A stretch of DNA of 6,706 nt from Hyphomicrobiales bacterium (GTDB lineage: Bacteria; Pseudomonadota; Alphaproteobacteria; Rhizobiales; Xanthobacteraceae), in the NCBI GenBank assembly GCA_003133345.1, contig PKXB01000234.1, positions 12,359 to 19,064 on the forward strand. The letters run 5' to 3'. Numbering within the stretch: the first letter of the stretch is position 1; each line of letters starts with the position of its first letter. The position numbers were made by a program, and so were the translations under genes. Of this stretch, positions 1-5,544 are shown piece after piece. A model generated the notes under the pieces. The model had not been told where the DNA came from. It saw only the letters and a list, made by a program, of their open reading frames with translations, and did not search any database.

Positions 1-313
1 ATCCCCACTTGGTGAGCATGGTCGACCTGCTGGCGTCCTTTTCGAGCCACGGCAGCGGCAGCAAACCGAAACTGCCGGTCACCAGATCGAGGCCGAGCAG
101 CACGATGAGGATGAGGCCGACCGGGAAGATCAGCGCGCCGACCAGCGGCTGGCCGGTCTGCACCGTGCCGGTAATGGCAAGGCTGGTGGCCGCGGCCAGA
201 ATGCTGCCGGCGAGCGCGCCACGGATGAGGCAGTCGGCCGGCGACATGCCGATCTTGCGGCGCCCGGTTTCGACCATGGCGCTGGCGACGTCGACTGGCT
301 TCACATAATCCAT
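1..313 (-). CDS. Formate/nitrite transporter (FNT) family channel, N-terminal part only (runs off the left edge)
   Basis: The first 104 residues are present; the rest lies beyond base 1. The protein opens MDYVKPVDVASAMVETG, followed by a first membrane span (about 28-48) and a second (about 56-76). The second runs into GLDLVTGS (74-81), the FNT-type GxELxTG segment leading to the loop that plugs the pore in FocA/NirC. FNT proteins are pentameric inner-membrane channels for small monovalent anions: formate, nitrite or hydrosulfide. The start is the ATG at 313-311, preceded by AGGGAG (326-321) with a 7-nt spacer. An exact sigma-54 promoter lies about 85 nt upstream of the ATG, which by family precedent favours nitrite or formate under an enhancer-binding activator. 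The neighbouring sulfite reductase makes hydrosulfide an alternative substrate. Family assignment is firm; substrate is not. Confidence 0.88.
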   Translation of the reverse strand, partial: MDYVKPVDVASAMVETGRRKIGMSPADCLIRGALAGSILAAATSLAITGTVQTGQPLVGALIFPVGLILIVLLGLDLVTGSFGLLPLPWLEKDASRSTMLTKWG

Positions 314-396
314 TTCCCGACTCCCTGTTATGGCGGTTGCCGAGATCGGTGCGCAGTACAGCCCGGCCGGCCGCTGCTGAATCTACGCTGCAAAGC

Positions 397-412
397 AGCA
401 AGGAGCGTGCCA
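397..412 (-). promoter_or_regulatory. Sigma-54 (RpoN) -24/-12 promoter of the FNT gene
   Basis: Reading the minus strand from 412 down, the sequence is TGGCACG-CTCC-TTGCT. This matches the RpoN consensus TGGCACG-N4-TTGCW at every defined position. The -24 GG is at 411-410 and the -12 GC at 399-398. The start point should fall near base 387, giving a leader of about 73 nt before the FNT start. Sigma-54 promoters need an enhancer-binding activator such as NtrC, NifA or an FhlA-like protein. I did not find a clear activator palindrome in the upstream 125 bp. The sequence match is seen directly; its use in the cell is inferred. Confidence 0.82.
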
Positions 413-417
413 GCACG

Positions 418-430
418 GAAGATATTGATA
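418..430 (-). promoter_or_regulatory. Possible IHF site upstream of the sigma-54 promoter
   Basis: On the minus strand TATCAA-TATC-TTC (430 down to 418) matches 8 of the 9 fixed positions of the IHF consensus WATCAA-N4-TTR; the last base is C instead of A or G. It lies in an AT-rich tract (about 421-459) that stands out from the GC-rich surroundings. IHF bends DNA at many sigma-54 promoters to bring the activator to the polymerase. The site is close to the -24 element, nearer than many known examples, so this is a weak call. Confidence 0.3.
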
Positions 431-510
431 TATTTATAGTATTTTTACTCCATGAAACATTGTTTAGGCGTTTGCCTCGCAAAACAGCAACGCCAGTTGA
501 GAATCTAGGC

Positions 511-539
511 AATGCCGCGCCAGGTCGCCGCACGGCATT
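511..539 (-). terminator. Hairpin at the end of cysI, probable terminator or 3'-end stabiliser
   Basis: A 10-bp inverted repeat (539-530 against 520-511, one G-U pair in the minus-strand RNA) encloses a 9-nt loop. The arms read AATGCCGTGC and GCGCGGCATT. The stem begins at the last base of the cysI TGA. No run of U follows, so it is not a textbook intrinsic terminator. It may stop transcription with help from Rho or protect the mRNA end. It separates the cys operon from the FNT gene, which has its own promoter. Confidence 0.5.
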
Positions 540-2260
540 CACCGTGCCGCGCGTCTGGTTTGGTTGCCTACATTGGCGTGGAAGTCGCGGCCGTTGCCGG
601 TGGCGGCGACGAAGCCGGCGCGAATGGTGAAATCGCCGAAGCGCTCGCCCTTCTGCCGCTCGGCGGCGTAGGCAGCGAAGATCGGATCGAGCGCGGCGAC
701 GAGCGCGCCATGCTCGAGATCCTCGGCATAGAGCTTGTTCATGCGCGAGCCGTCGTAGGCGGCGCCGAGATAGAGGTTGTAGCGGCCCGGCCCTTTGCCG
801 ACCAAGCCGATCTCGGCGAGATAAGGCCGCGCGCAGCCGTTCGGACAGCCGGTCATGCGGATGACGATGTCGGCGGCGGTAAGCCCATGCGCGGCCAGCT
901 TTTCGTCGAGCGCCGTCATCAGGTCGGGCAGATAGCGTTCGCTTTCGGCCAGCGCGAGCCCGCAGGTCGGCAGCGCGACGCAGGCCATGGAATTGCGGCG
1001 CAGGCCGGACCAGGGTGCGAGCAGCCCCGCCTCTTGCGCGATCCAGTGAATTTCCGTCCGCCGTTCGGCCGGGATATTGGCGACGATCAGGTTCTGGTTG
1101 GGCGTGATGCGGAAGTCGCCGTCATGGTTTTGCGCGATCTGGCGCAGCGCCGACATCTGCTGGGCGCCGGCCCGATCGAGCAGCCGGCCGTTCTCCACAT
1201 AGAGCGTGAGATGGCTGCGGCCGTTGGCGCCATCGCTCCAGCCATAGCGGTCGCCGGTCGAGGTGAACGTGAAGGGTTGCGGCGGCGAAAGCTGCACGCC
1301 GGCGCGACGCACGACCTCGGCACGGAAGGCATCAAGCCCGCGGTCCTCGATGGTGTATTTCAGCCGCGCATGCTTGCGATTGAGCCGGTTGCCCCAATCA
1401 CGCTGCACGGTGACGACGGCCTCGGCAATGGCCACGGCATCTTTCGTTTCGCAAAAGCCCATCACGTCGGCGGTGCGCGGATAGGTGTCGGGCTCGCCAT
1501 GGGTCATGCCCATGCCGCCGCCGGCGGTGACGTTCCAGCCCGTCACGCTGCCCTTGTCGTCGAGGATGGCGATATAGCCGAGATCGTGCGCGAACACGTC
1601 GACGTCGTTCGAGGGCGGCACCGTCACCACGATCTTGAATTTGCGAGGTAAATACGTCTTGCCGTAGATAGGCTCCACCACCTCATCCTCGCCGCCGGCG
1701 ATGCGTTCACCGTCGAGCCAGATCTCGCGATAGGCCGGCGTGCGCGGCGTGAGGTGATCGGACACGGCGCGCGCCAGCTCGATCGCCGCCGCATAAGCTT
1801 GGCTCTGATCGGGATTGGCGCCGCACATGACGTTGCGGTTGACGTCGCCGCACGCCGCGATCGAATTGAGCAGCGCGGCATCGATCCGCTTCAGTGTCGC
1901 CTTCAGGTTCGACTTGATGATGCCGTGCAGCTGCACCGTCTGCCGCGTGGTGAGCCGCATGCCGCCGTTGCCGTAGTCGCGCGCGACCTGGTCGAGCGCC
2001 AGCCACTGCGCGGGCGACAGCACGCCGCCGGGAATGCGCACGCGGATCATGAAGGCGAAGGCCTTCTCCATCTTCTTGCGTGAGCGCTCGGAGCGCAGAT
2101 CGCGGTCGTCCTGCAGATACATGCCGTGGAATTTCACCAGCTGCTGATCGTCCTCGACGATCGCGCCGGTGATCTCCTCGCGCAGGCCCTCGGCTAGCGT
2201 ACCGCGCAGGTAATCGCTCGCCTCCTTGATGCGCTCGTTGCGCGAAACTTCGTCGGTCAT
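539..2260 (-). CDS. cysI: Assimilatory NADPH-sulfite reductase, hemoprotein (beta) subunit
   Basis: 573 residues, close to the 570 of E. coli CysI. CysI reduces sulfite to sulfide with six electrons passed from CysJ through a 4Fe-4S cluster to siroheme, in the cytoplasm. The cluster ligands are all visible: C427 and C433 in ACVALPTCGLALAES, and C472 and C476 in RMTGCPNGCARPYLAE. Basic residues that contact siroheme or sulfite in the E. coli enzyme have counterparts at R73, R142 (NRNVMC), K207 and K209 (YLPRKFK). The N-terminal KFHGMYLQDDRD segment (43-54) and the C-terminal FGDFTIRAG (541-549) are typical. The ATG at 2260 lies 22 nt after the cysJ stop, with GGAAGA just upstream at rather short spacing. 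It is the last gene of the operon. A nitrite reductase (NirA) reading is unlikely given the adjacent CysJ. No truncation or missing residue is seen. Confidence 0.97.
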   Translation of the reverse strand: MTDEVSRNERIKEASDYLRGTLAEGLREEITGAIVEDDQQLVKFHGMYLQDDRDLRSERSRKKMEKAFAFMIRVRIPGGVLSPAQWLALDQVARDYGNGGMRLTTRQTVQLHGIIKSNLKATLKRIDAALLNSIAACGDVNRNVMCGANPDQSQAYAAAIELARAVSDHLTPRTPAYREIWLDGERIAGGEDEVVEPIYGKTYLPRKFKIVVTVPPSNDVDVFAHDLGYIAILDDKGSVTGWNVTAGGGMGMTHGEPDTYPRTADVMGFCETKDAVAIAEAVVTVQRDWGNRLNRKHARLKYTIEDRGLDAFRAEVVRRAGVQLSPPQPFTFTSTGDRYGWSDGANGRSHLTLYVENGRLLDRAGAQQMSALRQIAQNHDGDFRITPNQNLIVANIPAERRTEIHWIAQEAGLLAPWSGLRRNSMACVALPTCGLALAESERYLPDLMTALDEKLAAHGLTAADIVIRMTGCPNGCARPYLAEIGLVGKGPGRYNLYLGAAYDGSRMNKLYAEDLEHGALVAALDPIFAAYAAERQKGERFGDFTIRAGFVAATGNGRDFHANVGNQTRRAAR

Positions 2261-2282
2261 GGGTCTTCCAATCGACGCAGGA

Positions 2283-4043
2283 TCAATAGGTGTCCTGCAG
2301 GTAGCGCTTGTCGCGCTCCAGGCTCGCCACCGCCTGCTCGGCCGCTTCCGGCGACAGCGCCTTCACGTCGGCATACGCGCGCACCAAAGTGGCGCGCACA
2401 TCCTTGGCCATCGCCTTGGCGTCGCCGCAGACGTAGAAATGCGCGCCGCCATCGAGCCATTCGATCAAATCGCGGCGCTGCTCCCACAGTCTGTGCTGCA
2501 CGTAGATTTTCTCGGGCGTGTCGCGCGAGAAGGCGACGTCCATGCGGGTGAGTGCGCCGTCCTTGAGCGCCTCCTGCCAGTCGAGCTGGTAGAGGAAATC
2601 GTGGGTGAACTGGCGGTCGCCGAAAAACAACCAGCTGCGGCCCTTCGCGGCGGTGGCGCGGCGCTCCTTCACGAAGGCGCGGAACGGCGCGACGCCGGTG
2701 CCGGGGCCGACCATGATGATGTCGCGGTCGCCCGCCGGCAGCGCGAAATGCTTGTTGGGCTTGAGTTTCACCCGCACGCGGCTGCCGCGCTTGAGCCGCT
2801 CAGCCACGTAATTCGAAGCGACGCCCTTGCGCGCGCGGCCGTGGGCTTCATAGCGCACGGCGGAAATCAGCAGATGCGCTTCCTCGCCCACCTCGCGGCG
2901 CGAGGATGCAATCGAATAAGCGCGTGGCGCTAAGGACCGCGTCACCGCGCGCAGATGGTCGGGGCTAAGCGCGATCGGGAACGTGGCGATCAGGTCGATG
3001 AGCTGGCGGCCAACGATCCATTCCTTGACTTGGTTGTCCGCGAGCAATGCCTTGACGTATTGATGGCCGGTCTGCGCCGCGTAGGTCTCGACCGTCTTGA
3101 GCGACAGCGTGGTCACGTCGCGCGACTTGATGAGTTCAGCGCGCAGTCTGTCGTCACCCGCAAGGCCGGCGAGCTTGAGCAATTCGTCGACATAGGCCGG
3201 ATCGTTCTCGGCATAGAGATCGAGCGAATCGCCCGGCTCGTAAGCCGGCGCCCCGCCTTCAAAGGCAAGCGCGAGATGGATGGTTTCCTTGTTCGAGCGC
3301 GAGGAATTCAAGTTCACGTGCTCGCTGATCTCGGCCTCGACGATATCGGTATTGGGCGCCGCCGCCGGCTTGCCGAAATCGACCGCGATCACTTGACCGT
3401 TGCCTTGGCCGCGGTTGGCATCAGGCGGCGTGAGAACCTTCAGCGCGTCGCCGATCCAGGCCGACGCCGGGACTGCGAAATCGAGATCGCAATCGACGCG
3501 CTCGACCACGCGCTTTCCGCCCAGCGCGGCCAGCCGTTCGTCGATGCGTCTGCCGATGGCGCAGAATTCCACGTAAGCGGTGTCGCCCAGCGCCAGCACG
3601 CCGTAGTCGACGCCGTCGAGGCGCGGGGCGCCCTCGCCCATCAATTCACCATAGGCGCGGATGGCGCGCGCCGGCGGCTCGCCCTCGCCCCAGGTGGCGG
3701 CGATCACCACTAGGCGTTTCGCGGAGGCGAGCGCAGCCAGATCGAGATCGGCCATGTCGATCAAAGTCGGCTTCAGGCCGTTCTTGCGCGCCGCCTTGGC
3801 GAGATCGTTAGCGATCTTTTCGCAATTGCCGGACTCGCTGGCATAAATAATCGTTAGAGGCTCGGCCGGAAGCGCCGGCGCCGCCGGCTGCGCCACGCCT
3901 GACACCGACTCCACGCCGGCGAGGAAGCCCGCCAACCAGGCGCGCTGGAGCGCATTGGCCGGCCCGACCACGCGGTTGAGCAGGTCGATCTCCTCCTCGG
4001 CGAACGGCGCCGTCTTCGGAATGGTGGCGAAGCTGGACGACAT
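2283..4043 (-). CDS. cysJ: Assimilatory NADPH-sulfite reductase, flavoprotein (alpha) subunit
   Basis: 586 residues (E. coli CysJ has 599). It takes electrons from NADPH through FAD and FMN and hands them to CysI. Domains in order: a short helical N-terminus (about 15-45); a flavodoxin-like FMN domain (about 62-205) with the phosphate loop YASESGNCEKIA (67-78), WGEGEPP (118-124) and LGDTAY (152-157); a connecting/FAD domain with RAYSIASS (374-381) and KGVASNYVAERL (406-417); and an NADPH domain with IMVGPGTGVAPFRAF (443-457), FFGDRQFTHDFLYQ (473-486) and YVCGDAKAMAKDV (537-549). The end RDKRYLQDTY resembles the E. coli C-terminus, where a terminal aromatic stacks on FAD. The ATG at 4043 is preceded by GAGG with a 9-nt spacer, and this SD overlaps the stop of the transporter gene (gap 11 nt), so coupled translation is likely. 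W118 replaces the Gln seen in E. coli in the FMN domain, which I regard as a tolerated variant. Confidence 0.97.
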   Translation of the reverse strand: MSSSFATIPKTAPFAEEEIDLLNRVVGPANALQRAWLAGFLAGVESVSGVAQPAAPALPAEPLTIIYASESGNCEKIANDLAKAARKNGLKPTLIDMADLDLAALASAKRLVVIAATWGEGEPPARAIRAYGELMGEGAPRLDGVDYGVLALGDTAYVEFCAIGRRIDERLAALGGKRVVERVDCDLDFAVPASAWIGDALKVLTPPDANRGQGNGQVIAVDFGKPAAAPNTDIVEAEISEHVNLNSSRSNKETIHLALAFEGGAPAYEPGDSLDLYAENDPAYVDELLKLAGLAGDDRLRAELIKSRDVTTLSLKTVETYAAQTGHQYVKALLADNQVKEWIVGRQLIDLIATFPIALSPDHLRAVTRSLAPRAYSIASSRREVGEEAHLLISAVRYEAHGRARKGVASNYVAERLKRGSRVRVKLKPNKHFALPAGDRDIIMVGPGTGVAPFRAFVKERRATAAKGRSWLFFGDRQFTHDFLYQLDWQEALKDGALTRMDVAFSRDTPEKIYVQHRLWEQRRDLIEWLDGGAHFYVCGDAKAMAKDVRATLVRAYADVKALSPEAAEQAVASLERDKRYLQDTY

Positions 4044-4054
4044 GCGTTAACACC

Positions 4055-5134
4055 TCAGACCGGCAACCACGGCTGAATTGCCACGACGATGCCGAGCGTC
4101 ACTAGCGCGATGCCGACTTCGCCCACCGCGCCGACGATGAAGGGGTAGAGCCCCTGCTTGCGCATGGCGCGGAAGTCGGTGCTCAGGCCAACGCCGGCGA
4201 AGGTCAGCAGGAACGCCCAACGCGACAGATTGGCGATGTCGGAGGCCTGCTCTTTGCTGAAGGCGCCTAAAGTCGCCAGCAGCGATATTGCGAGGAAACC
4301 GAGTATGAATTTCGGAAACTTGGCCCAGAGGAACGCCGCCTTGTTGTCGACGGCGCTGGCCTCGCCCTTGGTCGCCCAGTAGATCGCATAGCCGAGCACG
4401 ACGAAGCCGATGGTGGCGTTGCGCGTGGTCTTGGCAAGCACGGCGATCTTGCCGGCCTGCTCCGACCACAGATTGCCGGCGGCCACCGCTTCGGCGGTGT
4501 TGTCGATCGATAGCCCCGCCCACAGTCCGTAGGCATGCTCGGTCAGGCCGATGAAGTGGCCGATCAGCGGATAAGTGAACAGGCCGATGGCGCCGAGTGC
4601 GAGAATGGCGGCGATGGCGAAGGAGGCGTCCTCGTCTTTGGCGTTGATCGCGCCCTTGGCGGCGATGATAGCTGAGACCCCGCAGATCGACGAACCGACC
4701 GCCAGCAGGCTGGTCAGCTTGGGCGACAGCTTGAACACGCTGCCGAGCCAGGTCATCAGCACGATTGAAATCGTGAGTTCGAGCGCCACGGCCACCAGAC
4801 TGATGCCGCCGAGTTTGAGCACGTCGCCGAGCAGAAAGCGTACGCCAAGCATCACGATGCCGAACTTGAGGAAGAATTCGTAAGTGGCGATGCCGGGCTT
4901 GAAGATCTTCGGCACGCCCACGGTGTTGGCGATGATAAGACCGATCACGATCGCCCACAGCACGTATTCGATATTTGGCAATGCGATATGGTTGGCGTTG
5001 CCGTAAACTGAGATCGAGTACTCGATCAGCTTGCCGGCATAGCCGATGATCAGCAGCAGGGCGACGCCCGGCACGAGCTCGACGAAGCGCTGGGGCAGTG
5101 AAATCCGCGAAGCTGCGGCGACGGCGGTGGTCAT
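4055..5134 (-). CDS. YeiH/UPF0324-family membrane transporter (putative sulfur-oxyanion transporter)
   Basis: 359 residues, mostly hydrophobic, with about ten likely membrane spans (for example 19-33, 57-71, 90-104, 111-131, 169-190, 241-254, 276-290, 304-318, 331-352). The family marker GSSICGVSAIIA is at 147-158. Other family-like segments are SIDNTAEAVAAG (209-220), KTTRNATIGF (235-244) and GVGLSTDFR (314-322). This is the UPF0324/YeiH (Pfam Cons_hypoth698) group, often labelled 'putative sulfate exporter' because relatives sit beside sulfonate-degradation genes; transport by members is poorly proven. Here it precedes cysJ by 11 nt, so its cargo is probably sulfite, sulfate or a related anion. 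The ATG at 5134 has TGAGG 6 nt upstream, overlapping the stop of the small ORF before it. D211 stands where E. coli YeiH, as I recall it, has His. Family call is confident; cargo and direction are inference. Confidence 0.88.
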   Translation of the reverse strand: MTTAVAAASRISLPQRFVELVPGVALLLIIGYAGKLIEYSISVYGNANHIALPNIEYVLWAIVIGLIIANTVGVPKIFKPGIATYEFFLKFGIVMLGVRFLLGDVLKLGGISLVAVALELTISIVLMTWLGSVFKLSPKLTSLLAVGSSICGVSAIIAAKGAINAKDEDASFAIAAILALGAIGLFTYPLIGHFIGLTEHAYGLWAGLSIDNTAEAVAAGNLWSEQAGKIAVLAKTTRNATIGFVVLGYAIYWATKGEASAVDNKAAFLWAKFPKFILGFLAISLLATLGAFSKEQASDIANLSRWAFLLTFAGVGLSTDFRAMRKQGLYPFIVGAVGEVGIALVTLGIVVAIQPWLPV

Positions 5135-5141
5135 CGGCGCC

Positions 5142-5270
5142 TCACCACGAAATATGCGGCAGCACGCCGAGGACGATCAGCACCACCAGCGCGGAGGCGA
5201 TCGCTACGGCCCAGCTATCGAGGGAGAACCGCGCCTGGGGGCGCGGCGGGTCATTGGTAAGGTCGGTCAT
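5142..5270 (-). CDS. 42-residue single-span membrane protein, first gene of the sulfur operon (function unknown)
   Basis: I do not recognise this protein. It has a polar, proline-rich N-terminus (1-17), one clear membrane span (about 18-38, AVAIASALVVLIVLGVL at 21-37) and a short end PHISW. With R4, R10 and R14 on the N-terminal side, that end probably stays in the cytoplasm. The ATG at 5270 has GGAG 8 nt upstream, and the stop is followed after 7 nt by the transporter ATG, whose SD overlaps this stop. That layout suggests a real, translated gene coupled to the transporter. The reading frame is open without stops far upstream to 5555, but only this start has a good SD and the upstream part has no protein-like character. 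Possible roles are a small transporter subunit or stabiliser, or a leader for coupling. All roles are inference. Confidence 0.72.
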   Translation of the reverse strand: MTDLTNDPPRPQARFSLDSWAVAIASALVVLIVLGVLPHISW

Positions 5271-5277
5271 GGGTCCA

Positions 5278-5300
5278 GCTCCGGATAATCGACAGGAGCC
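5278..5300 (-). promoter_or_regulatory. Hairpin that would cover the Shine-Dalgarno of the small membrane ORF
   Basis: On the minus strand GGCTCC (5300-5295) can pair with GGAGCT (5282-5277; a 6-bp stem including a terminal G-U) around a 12-nt loop. The 3' arm contains the GGAG that serves the ATG at 5270. If transcribed in full, the stem would hide the SD and could limit translation of the first gene and, by coupling, the transporter. The stem is short and could be chance. The promoter proposed at 5304-5332 would start transcription near 5297 and cut off part of the left arm, so the two proposals do not sit easily together. Confidence 0.25.
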
Positions 5301-5303
5301 CCC

Positions 5304-5332
5304 AAATAGAAGCTTATTCTGCGCAACCGCAA
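5304..5332 (-). promoter_or_regulatory. Candidate housekeeping promoter of the sulfur operon
   Basis: Minus-strand TTGCGG (5332-5327) and CTATTT (5309-5304) are separated by exactly 17 nt. CTATTT is close to the -10 form common in alphaproteobacteria (CTATAT), but the -35 matches TTGACA at only three positions. It would start transcription near 5297, about 27 nt before the small ORF. The -35 overlaps the right arm of the palindrome at 5312-5337, as expected for a regulated promoter. Weak evidence, offered as the best candidate seen. Confidence 0.33.
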
Positions 5333-5337
5333 TAAGC
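5312..5337. promoter_or_regulatory. Palindrome GCTTATT-N12-AATAAGC, possible regulator operator
   Basis: The two 7-base arms (5312-5318 and 5331-5337) are perfect inverted repeats around a 12-base centre. The site lies 42-67 bp upstream of the first gene of the sulfur operon and overlaps the candidate -35. AT-rich arms in GC-rich DNA and a dyad of this size suit a dimeric regulator, for example a LysR-type protein of the CysB/YeiE kind that often governs sulfur genes. No regulator gene is in the window, so its identity is a guess. Confidence 0.45.
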
Positions 5338-5340
5338 CTC

Positions 5341-5361
5341 GGAAAATAAGAAGATATTTCC
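5341..5361. promoter_or_regulatory. Second, weaker palindrome GGAAA-N11-TTTCC upstream of the sulfur operon
   Basis: The arms GGAAA (5341-5345) and TTTCC (5357-5361) flank an AT-rich centre. It begins 3 bp beyond the first palindrome, with centres about 26 bp apart (5324.5 and 5351). Paired sites on one face of the helix are common for tetrameric LysR-type regulators, though here the arm sequences of the two sites differ. Short arms mean chance cannot be excluded. Confidence 0.28.
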
Positions 5362-5430
5362 TGCTTTTGCCTCCGGCGGATACAACAATTTCCTTTCCCG
5401 GTAGGCTTACAGAGAACGCCAGTGCTGCCG

Positions 5431-5514
5431 GTTTTGGTGGGTTCCGTCCGCAAAACACCCCACTCACCAAGCGGCAACTTAGCTGTGGAGCCGTTGGCGG
5501 CGGAACCCCCGCCA
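5431..5514. repeat. Cluster of overlapping inverted repeats in the divergent intergenic region
   Basis: Four perfect inverted repeats lie within 84 bases: GGGTTCCG (5439-5446) with CGGAACCC (5501-5508); GTTTTG (5431-5436) with CAAAAC (5451-5456); TTGGTG (5434-5439) with CACCAA (5465-5470); and TGGCGG (5495-5500) with CCGCCA (5509-5514). They overlap, so they cannot all form together. In plus-strand RNA the first extends to 10 bp with one G-U. The cluster precedes the plus-strand gene at 5545 and could belong to its leader, or be upstream DNA of the minus-strand operon. No known RNA family is recognised. Confidence 0.35.
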
Positions 5515-5544
5515 CCCGCGCGGCCCGGATAAAGTGCCGCGCGC

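Noticed and set aside
469..484. Short dyad TTTGC-CTC-GCAAA upstream of the FNT gene as an activator site
   Set aside because: Five-base arms with a 3-base centre do not match NtrC, NifA or FNR/FixK sites and could easily be chance.
512..1651. Long plus-strand ORF (379 codons) opposite cysI
   Set aside because: It is antisense to an unmistakable cysI, with low-complexity Ala/Gly/Arg-rich composition and no recognisable domain; typical of GC-rich shadow frames.
539..2260. Reading the hemoprotein as ferredoxin-nitrite reductase (NirA)
   Set aside because: Length, the N-terminal KFHGMYLQDDRD segment and the adjacent CysJ flavoprotein fit NADPH-sulfite reductase; the nearby FNT gene alone is not enough to favour nitrite.
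2226..3713. Plus-strand ORFs of 235 and 252 codons opposite cysJ
   Set aside because: Antisense to a complete CysJ with all cofactor motifs; composition is that of a shadow frame.
4047..4958. Minus-strand 303-codon ORF overlapping the transporter gene
   Set aside because: Same strand but a shifted frame, very Arg/His-rich and hydrophilic, while the 4055-5134 frame shows membrane spans and family motifs.
5271..5544. SAM-II or other known sulfur-related riboswitch in the operon leader
   Set aside because: I looked for the conserved SAM-II core and similar motifs on the minus strand and saw none; only short generic dyads are present.
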